Positions 63,040-64,000 of a stretch of 64,000 bases of DNA are shown here, in pieces. Source of the stretch: an uncultured Burkholderiales bacterium (GTDB lineage: Bacteria > Pseudomonadota > Gammaproteobacteria > Burkholderiales > Burkholderiaceae_C). The position numbers and the translations under genes are program-made. The notes below the pieces were generated by a model. It saw only the letters and a program-made list of their open reading frames with translations, searched no databases and was not told the DNA's origin. The first letter of the stretch is position 1; the number at the start of each line of letters is the position of its first letter. The stretch covers positions 11,655-75,654 of the forward strand of contig CALTTG010000014.1 in the NCBI GenBank assembly GCA_943908475.1, read 5' to 3'.

Positions 63040-63546
63040 ATGCAATTCATCGACACCCATCACGATCAATGGCACACCGTGGGCGGCGAAGACGGTCAGA
63101 TCGACCATCCGCCCATCAAGGCCAACAGCCTGCTGACCCTGGCCCAGTGGCACGCCGTGCGTGACCAGTGGCCCGCCAAGAGCGCCGCCGACCACAAGCC
63201 TGTGGGCGTGATCCTCGCCAACGACACCGACGTGGAAGTGCTGGAAGCCGACCTGCCCAAGCTGTCGCTGGTGGTGCTGCAGTTCCCCAAGTGGACCGAC
63301 GGCCGCGCCTACACCCAGGCCCACATCCTGAAGTCGCGCTACCGCTTCGGCGGAGAGATCCGCGCCACTGGCGATGTGCTGGTGGACATGATGCCGCTGA
63401 TGCAGCGTTGCGGCTTCACCGCCGTGGCCCTGCGCGCCGACCAGGACCGCGCCATTGCCGAGCGCCAGCTGGGCTTTTTCGCGGCCCGCGGCCACTACCA
63501 GGGCGACGTGAACACCACCCAGCCGGTGTTTGGCCGCGCTGCCTGA
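63040..63546 (+). CDS. DUF934 protein of the sulfur-assimilation cluster
   Basis: 168 aa, recognised as the DUF934 family that accompanies sirohaem sulfite reductases. Conserved parts: the start IDTHHDQWH, VILANDTDVEVLEADLP, PKWTDGRAYTQAHILKSRYRFGGEIRATGDVLVDMMPLMQRCGF. No catalytic motif or cofactor site is clear; one Cys (QRCGF) is conserved in the family. AAGGAGA precedes the ATG at 63040. It lies between cysI (23 bases) and cysH (20 bases). Confidence 0.88.
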   Translation: MQFIDTHHDQWHTVGGEDGQIDHPPIKANSLLTLAQWHAVRDQWPAKSAADHKPVGVILANDTDVEVLEADLPKLSLVVLQFPKWTDGRAYTQAHILKSRYRFGGEIRATGDVLVDMMPLMQRCGFTAVALRADQDRAIAERQLGFFAARGHYQGDVNTTQPVFGRAA

Positions 63547-63566
63547 TCGCCTGACGGAGCCAGAAG

Positions 63567-64000
63567 ATGAGTGAAGTCTCTTCGTTGTTTGGCGGCCCAG
63601 CGCCTGCCGGTTCGGCCATTGGCCTGTACGCCAAAGCCAGCCCTGATTTCGAGGCCAAGCTGGCCGAGACCGTGGCCCTGCTGCAAGCGGCTGCCAAGGA
63701 ACACCCGGGCAAGGTGGTGCAAGCCACCAGCCTGGGCGTGGAAGACATGATCGTGACGGACATCATCGCCCGTCATGGCATCGGCATTGCCGTGGGCACG
63801 CTGGAAACCGGCGCCCTGAACCCGGAAACCGTGGCACTGATCGACACCATCGACCAGCACTACGCGGCCCAGGGCATCCAGGTCGAGGTCTACAAGCCCG
63901 TGCAAGACGCCGTGATCGCGTTCGTGCAGAAAAATGGCGAAAAGGCCATGTACGAAAGCATCGACCTGCGCAAGGCCTGCTGCGGCATCCGCAAGCTCGA
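63567..64000 (+). CDS. cysH: APS/PAPS reductase CysH (5' part, runs off the window)
   Basis: 144 codons visible. The ATP-PPase-like fold starts with the substrate loop QATSLGVEDMIVTDIIARHG near 53-72, and the chain reaches the KACCGIRKL stretch, whose paired cysteines ligate a [4Fe-4S] cluster. That cluster is characteristic of adenylyl-sulfate (APS) reductase rather than E. coli-type PAPS reductase, so direct APS reduction to sulfite by thioredoxin is inferred. The second Cys pair and the C-terminal catalytic Cys lie outside the window. GGAG is upstream of the ATG. Confidence 0.9.
   Translation, partial: MSEVSSLFGGPAPAGSAIGLYAKASPDFEAKLAETVALLQAAAKEHPGKVVQATSLGVEDMIVTDIIARHGIGIAVGTLETGALNPETVALIDTIDQHYAAQGIQVEVYKPVQDAVIAFVQKNGEKAMYESIDLRKACCGIRKL

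Overview
The window is 64 kb of GC-rich, densely packed core chromosome from a betaproteobacterium of the order Burkholderiales, most likely the Comamonadaceae or a close relative such as Aquabacterium. This rests on protein character and gene order (dapC-dapD-pilU-dapE-prmB; rnhA-methyltransferase-gloB-mltD; dnaX-ybaB-recR; pyrG-kdsA-eno-ftsB; cysS-accA-tilS; ccoNOQP-ccoG beside fnr and hemN). I saw no insertion sequence, prophage, integrase, CRISPR array, rRNA or origin. No gene-free stretch exceeds 300 bases; the longest are about 284 bases before the cold-shock gene and 262 bases before rhlE.

Layout. 0-6.1 kb: a secreted hypothetical protein, then lysine/diaminopimelate synthesis (dapC, dapD, dapE) with a pilus-retraction ATPase gene (pilU) inside and prmB at the end. 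6.1-10.1 kb: a PhoD-like phosphatase and an ABC-F ATPase, divergently arranged. 10.2-13.3 kb: NlpC/P60 peptidase, moaA, mobA, GNAT. 13.3-17.2 kb: rnhA and a methyltransferase, head-to-head with gloB-mltD. 17.2-20.2 kb: dnaX-ybaB-recR. 20.4-23.8 kb: rhlE, a Lys/Ala-rich secreted peptide, a prolyl-4-hydroxylase-like enzyme and yaaA. 23.9-27.9 kb: gamma carbonic anhydrase and hslO, facing ftsB-pnuC-nadR-like kinase-truC. 27.9-31.9 kb: pyrG, kdsA, eno. 32-38 kb: tRNA-Ser(GCU), lysC, tilS, accA, an AlkA-type glycosylase, cysS. 38.2-43.5 kb: a tightly overlapped envelope operon (TPR/NTF2 protein, Csd6-like L,D-transpeptidase, periplasmic and cytoplasmic cyclophilins, lpxH, mtfA-like peptidase). 43.5-48.1 kb: clpS-clpA, a cold-shock protein, icd. 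48.2-59.6 kb: a microaerobic respiration island (SafE-like protein, hemN, fnr, small membrane protein, FixH-like, ccoG, ccoP, ccoQ, ccoO, ccoN, ccoS, ccoI). 59.7-64 kb: a DUF192 protein, then sulfur assimilation (TauE-type transporter, sulfite reductase, DUF934, cysH running off the end).

How it fits together. The respiration island holds a complete cbb3 oxidase gene set with its assembly factors, the oxygen sensor Fnr and oxygen-independent haem synthesis. Candidate FNR boxes lie at class II spacing before ccoN and ccoG, and one box sits symmetrically between hemN and fnr. The envelope operon joins a TPR scaffold and a transpeptidase that both end in NTF2-like domains. Several genes (dapC, moaA, dnaX, possibly hemN and the NlpC/P60 gene) have a -10-like element only 6-8 bases before ATG and no Shine-Dalgarno sequence, suggesting leaderless transcription. 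Two genes too short for routine ORF calling (ccoQ, 45 aa; ccoS, 49 aa) were found by reading the gaps. Start codons were chosen by homology, ribosome-binding sites and overlaps, and many differ from the longest possible reading frame. Operon membership is inferred from spacing.
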